Shown: one piece after another, positions 32,167 through 34,125 of the stretch
Layout of the letters: each line of letters opens with the position of its first letter
Numbering within the stretch: position 1 is the stretch's first letter
NCBI GenBank assembly: GCA_024195585.1
Contig: SWBL01000444.1
Location: 1-34,125, forward strand
Direction: 5' to 3'
Origin: Aureobasidium sp. EXF-3400
Taxonomy: Eukaryota > Ascomycota > Dothideomycetes > Dothideales > Saccotheciaceae
Length of the DNA: 34,125 nucleotides
The notes under the pieces: model-generated
Seen by the model: only the letters and a program-made list of their open reading frames with translations
The model's database searches: none
Told to the model about the DNA's origin: nothing
Translations under genes and position numbers: made by a program

Positions 32167-33784
32167 TCAGAGGGGCAGTGCGGTACTACAGATGTTCTCT
32201 TCGAACCAAGGTCTATACTGCGTCTCCGCCCAATTCATCAACAGCAAAAGTACCGAGATGGTGGTGTAGACACCACGATGAGTCGCAACATCGTCGAAAT
32301 CAAGCTTGCTCCAGATTTTCTGAATCAATGTTTGTCAGCTTCTAACTGTGCAGGTGGATGGGAGGGGCGCCAAGAACTCACCACTTCTCCAGCGAGTGTC
32401 TTTTCCGCAAGTATGAATTTCCAGTCAGAGCCCTGAGCGACAAGACAAGGCAATATCGGCGGACGGACGTGTGACCGGCCAGCGGCAGTCAAGAGTTCGG
32501 TGAGACGGGCAAAATGGGCAGAAGTCCAAACACCGAGTTGGTCAAGAGCGTCTTGAAAGTGATCGCCTTAACGTTTGGTCTCGATACTGACAGCAATGGG
32601 CCGACGAAGCAGAGGCGAGTGGGTGGTATGGTTGAAGGAAAAGACCCCTTTGTCCGCATTGACTAGCAAGCGAGTAGCGGCTGCTCTTAGTGCATCACTG
32701 TCTTCCAAGACCAGAGCAAAATCCACCATCTTGCCTCTGATCTGCACATTGTCTTGCGTCCGAGGGATCAGGCTTGAGGGTCCGATGCGGGCGGTTGTTC
32801 TATAGGGCCGTCAGCTCGAATCAGAAGGTTTGTCGAATCGGAAGAGATTGTTACATGTTCGTGCTGGTCGTGCGGCCCTGGTGAAATGAAGCGGCCTCGG
32901 CAAGTAGAAAAAGCGTGGTATCAATGTAGCCATTCCAAGCGGCTTCGGACTCGCCCAGTTCGCGGAATTGCCTCACTCGCTTGACCAGCTTGTCAACATC
33001 TGCTAGCGAGGGGACACCGCCCAAGGTCGCACGGTAGTGGGTGTTGTCAAAGTATACATAGGGAAGATCGATGTCAGGATCGACAATGCCCTCGCGCTCG
33101 AAGAGATCCTGACAAGGGTGTTAGTCAATCGACTCGTCTGACTTTTGCCGAATCTTGTTACCTTCTCCACAGCAGGAAAGACGCCCTGAGAGCGTTCGAA
33201 TTGTCGCAGGCGATCATAGAGTTGTCTGATACCGGCAGCTGCATTAGGAGGGACGGCATCTTCGAGGACGGGAAAAGAGATGGGCTGGATAAGACTACTC
33301 AAGACGGCGCGCTTGCTAGGAGAGCTACGGTTGGACCAGGAACTCCGCTTGGTGGCGCCGCTGTCACTTGTCGTGGCTGTGGACGCTGACGAGTCCGGAG
33401 AGGCAGCAGTTGACAAGACGTTGAGACTCGTCAGCCGAGGGGCGCGTGGTGTTTGTTCCGCATTCGCTTCGTCCACAGCTTCCGTATCTGCCATGATGGC
33501 CGTACCAGTCGACCTCCTAACCACATTTGTTGGCGACTGGTGTATTCCAACTCCTGCTCCTGCTCTTTCTCTCGAATATTCTCTCGCTGGCGTGTCCGTC
33601 CTTGCTCTTCCTGGCTGTCTCCTTCAGGCGTCGGGTAATGGTTTCTGGATCGCTTAGACTCGGGCGCAATACCGTCGTCGTCATCGTTGTTGTTGTCGTA
33701 GTCGAGGGGGCGTTTCGGTTTCGCTCTTGAGTGCTGTTGCTGAACGACCTTGTTCATCCAAGATTCAATCCATTCAGTCTTCAT
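32167..33784 (-). pseudogene. PD-(D/E)XK nuclease-like fungal protein with one in-frame stop
   Basis: Exons 33538-33784, 33162-33487, 32855-33108, 32382-32799 and 32167-32319 join in frame (466 codons with the natural TGA). The start MKTEWIESWMNKV followed by a long charged, low-complexity region with a KRSR patch is typical of this fungal family. The core has PISFPVLEDAVPP, LPYVYFDNTHYRA, SEAAWNGYIDTTLF, the acidic KMVDFALVLED, the ExK motif AVSIETKR, then FQDALDQLGVWTSAHFARL, and ends in WAETQYRPWFEEN. These fit the PD-(D/E)XK nuclease-like superfamily, with Asp and E349-x-K351 as candidate metal ligands. A TAA at 32568-32570 (codon 353) immediately follows SIETKR although the frame and family similarity continue for over 110 codons, so it is either a very young pseudogene or a sequence error. 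A CAA-to-TAA change would explain it. The first intron has a weak GTCGCC donor; an alternative start is the ATG at 33494. Confidence 0.75.
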
Positions 33785-34070
33785 GTCATGGTCGTCGGCT
33801 GCCACGAGAGTTGAGAGTTATGAAGAAGGCAAGCAAGTTTTGCCGTGTTACATGTTCGTTTATATGTTAGTTGCACTTTCTGTTTGGCTGTTCGTTCTGG
33901 CGTCGGCGCCTTCCCCGCACTCCAACAGCCGTCACGGGTATAGTCGGCTATAAGCTTGTCATCAATGTCACCTTGTCCAGATATTATCTCATCCCATGGA
34001 GCTGTTTCAAGATCGAGCATGGGAAGGCGCACATGATTGGCCAGAATGCGGATTAGCTAGCGACAGCTCA
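33785..34070. promoter_or_regulatory. Upstream region of the PD-(D/E)XK-like gene
   Basis: This is presumably promoter and 5' UTR for the minus-strand gene beginning at 33784. No clear gene or motif was recognised. Confidence 0.35.
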
Positions 34071-34123
34071 TACCCCTTGCGGGGTAAATAGCTTGAGATA
34101 ATCAAATCAAATCAAATCAAATC
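34071..34123. repeat. Perfect 6-bp hairpin followed by an (ATCAA)n repeat
   Basis: TACCCC (34071-34076), loop TTGC, and GGGGTA (34081-34086) form a perfect inverted repeat. From 34101 the pentamer ATCAA is repeated four times, ending ATCGA at the window edge. The microsatellite may continue beyond the window. Confidence 0.75.
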
Positions 34124-34125
34124 GA

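Noticed and set aside
33431..33805. Reading the N-terminal ORF of the PD-(D/E)XK-like gene as a separate acidic protein
   Set aside because: Its ATG at 33784 and charged low-complexity run match the usual N-terminus of the downstream gene, and a 50-bp intron joins the frames.
1..34125. CRISPR arrays, insertion sequences or other bacterial features
   Set aside because: No direct-repeat/spacer pattern or transposase was seen, and spliceosomal introns show the DNA is eukaryotic.

Overview
The window looks like nuclear DNA of a filamentous ascomycete, most likely a Dothideomycete (inference). The reasons are short GT-AG introns of about 46-136 bp with CTAAC/CTGAC-like branch sites, no operon-like packing, and fungus-typical families: a hybrid histidine kinase, NLR/STAND proteins with a SesB-like alpha/beta-hydrolase head, TPR-CHAT proteins, AIM9-type phosphotransferases, a fungal PD-(D/E)XK-like family and a two-TM family resembling DUF6601. 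It reads as a gene-poor accessory region with few intact genes among duplicated, truncated and frameshifted copies.

Layout. 1-210: TGGA/TCCA-rich simple repeats. 287-2221 (-): TPR-CHAT gene with two compensating frameshifts. 3146-4669 (+): 507-aa protein of unknown function with a coiled-coil-like tail. About 5005-5700 (-): second, more decayed TPR-CHAT remnant. 5909-10181 (-): intact nine-exon hybrid histidine kinase (GAF, HisKA, HATPase, degenerate receiver, receiver; 1238 aa by my splice model). 10182-14441: no gene I can defend, with a possible remnant near 11.46-12.7 kb. 14442-18639 (-): intact eight-exon NLR, hydrolase/NB-ARC/7 TPR/ZZ zinc finger (1234 aa). 19247-20281 (+): two-TM membrane protein. 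21237-22507 (+) and 24527-27512 (+): two broken paralogues of the NLR. The first is cut at the start of its NB-ARC; the second has lost the NB-ARC and joins a hydrolase half to 15 TPRs. 22566-23081 (+): unrecognised ORF. 28005-29522 (-): phosphotransferase pseudogene. 29989-30465 (-): internally deleted copy of the 3.1 kb gene. 32167-33784 (-): PD-(D/E)XK-like gene with one in-frame stop just after its ExK motif. 34071-34123: a hairpin and a pentanucleotide repeat.

How they fit together. The NLR family and the TPR-CHAT family are both the kinds of signalling protein used in regulated cell death and non-self recognition in fungi, so a cell-death/incompatibility hotspot under birth-and-death evolution is a reasonable inference, not something the sequence proves. 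The most distinctive signals are three: a first coding exon consisting of the start codon alone, kept in all three NLR paralogues; a ZZ zinc finger at the end of an NLR; and exact 42-residue TPR arrays of 7 and 15 units. All splice sites were placed by eye.
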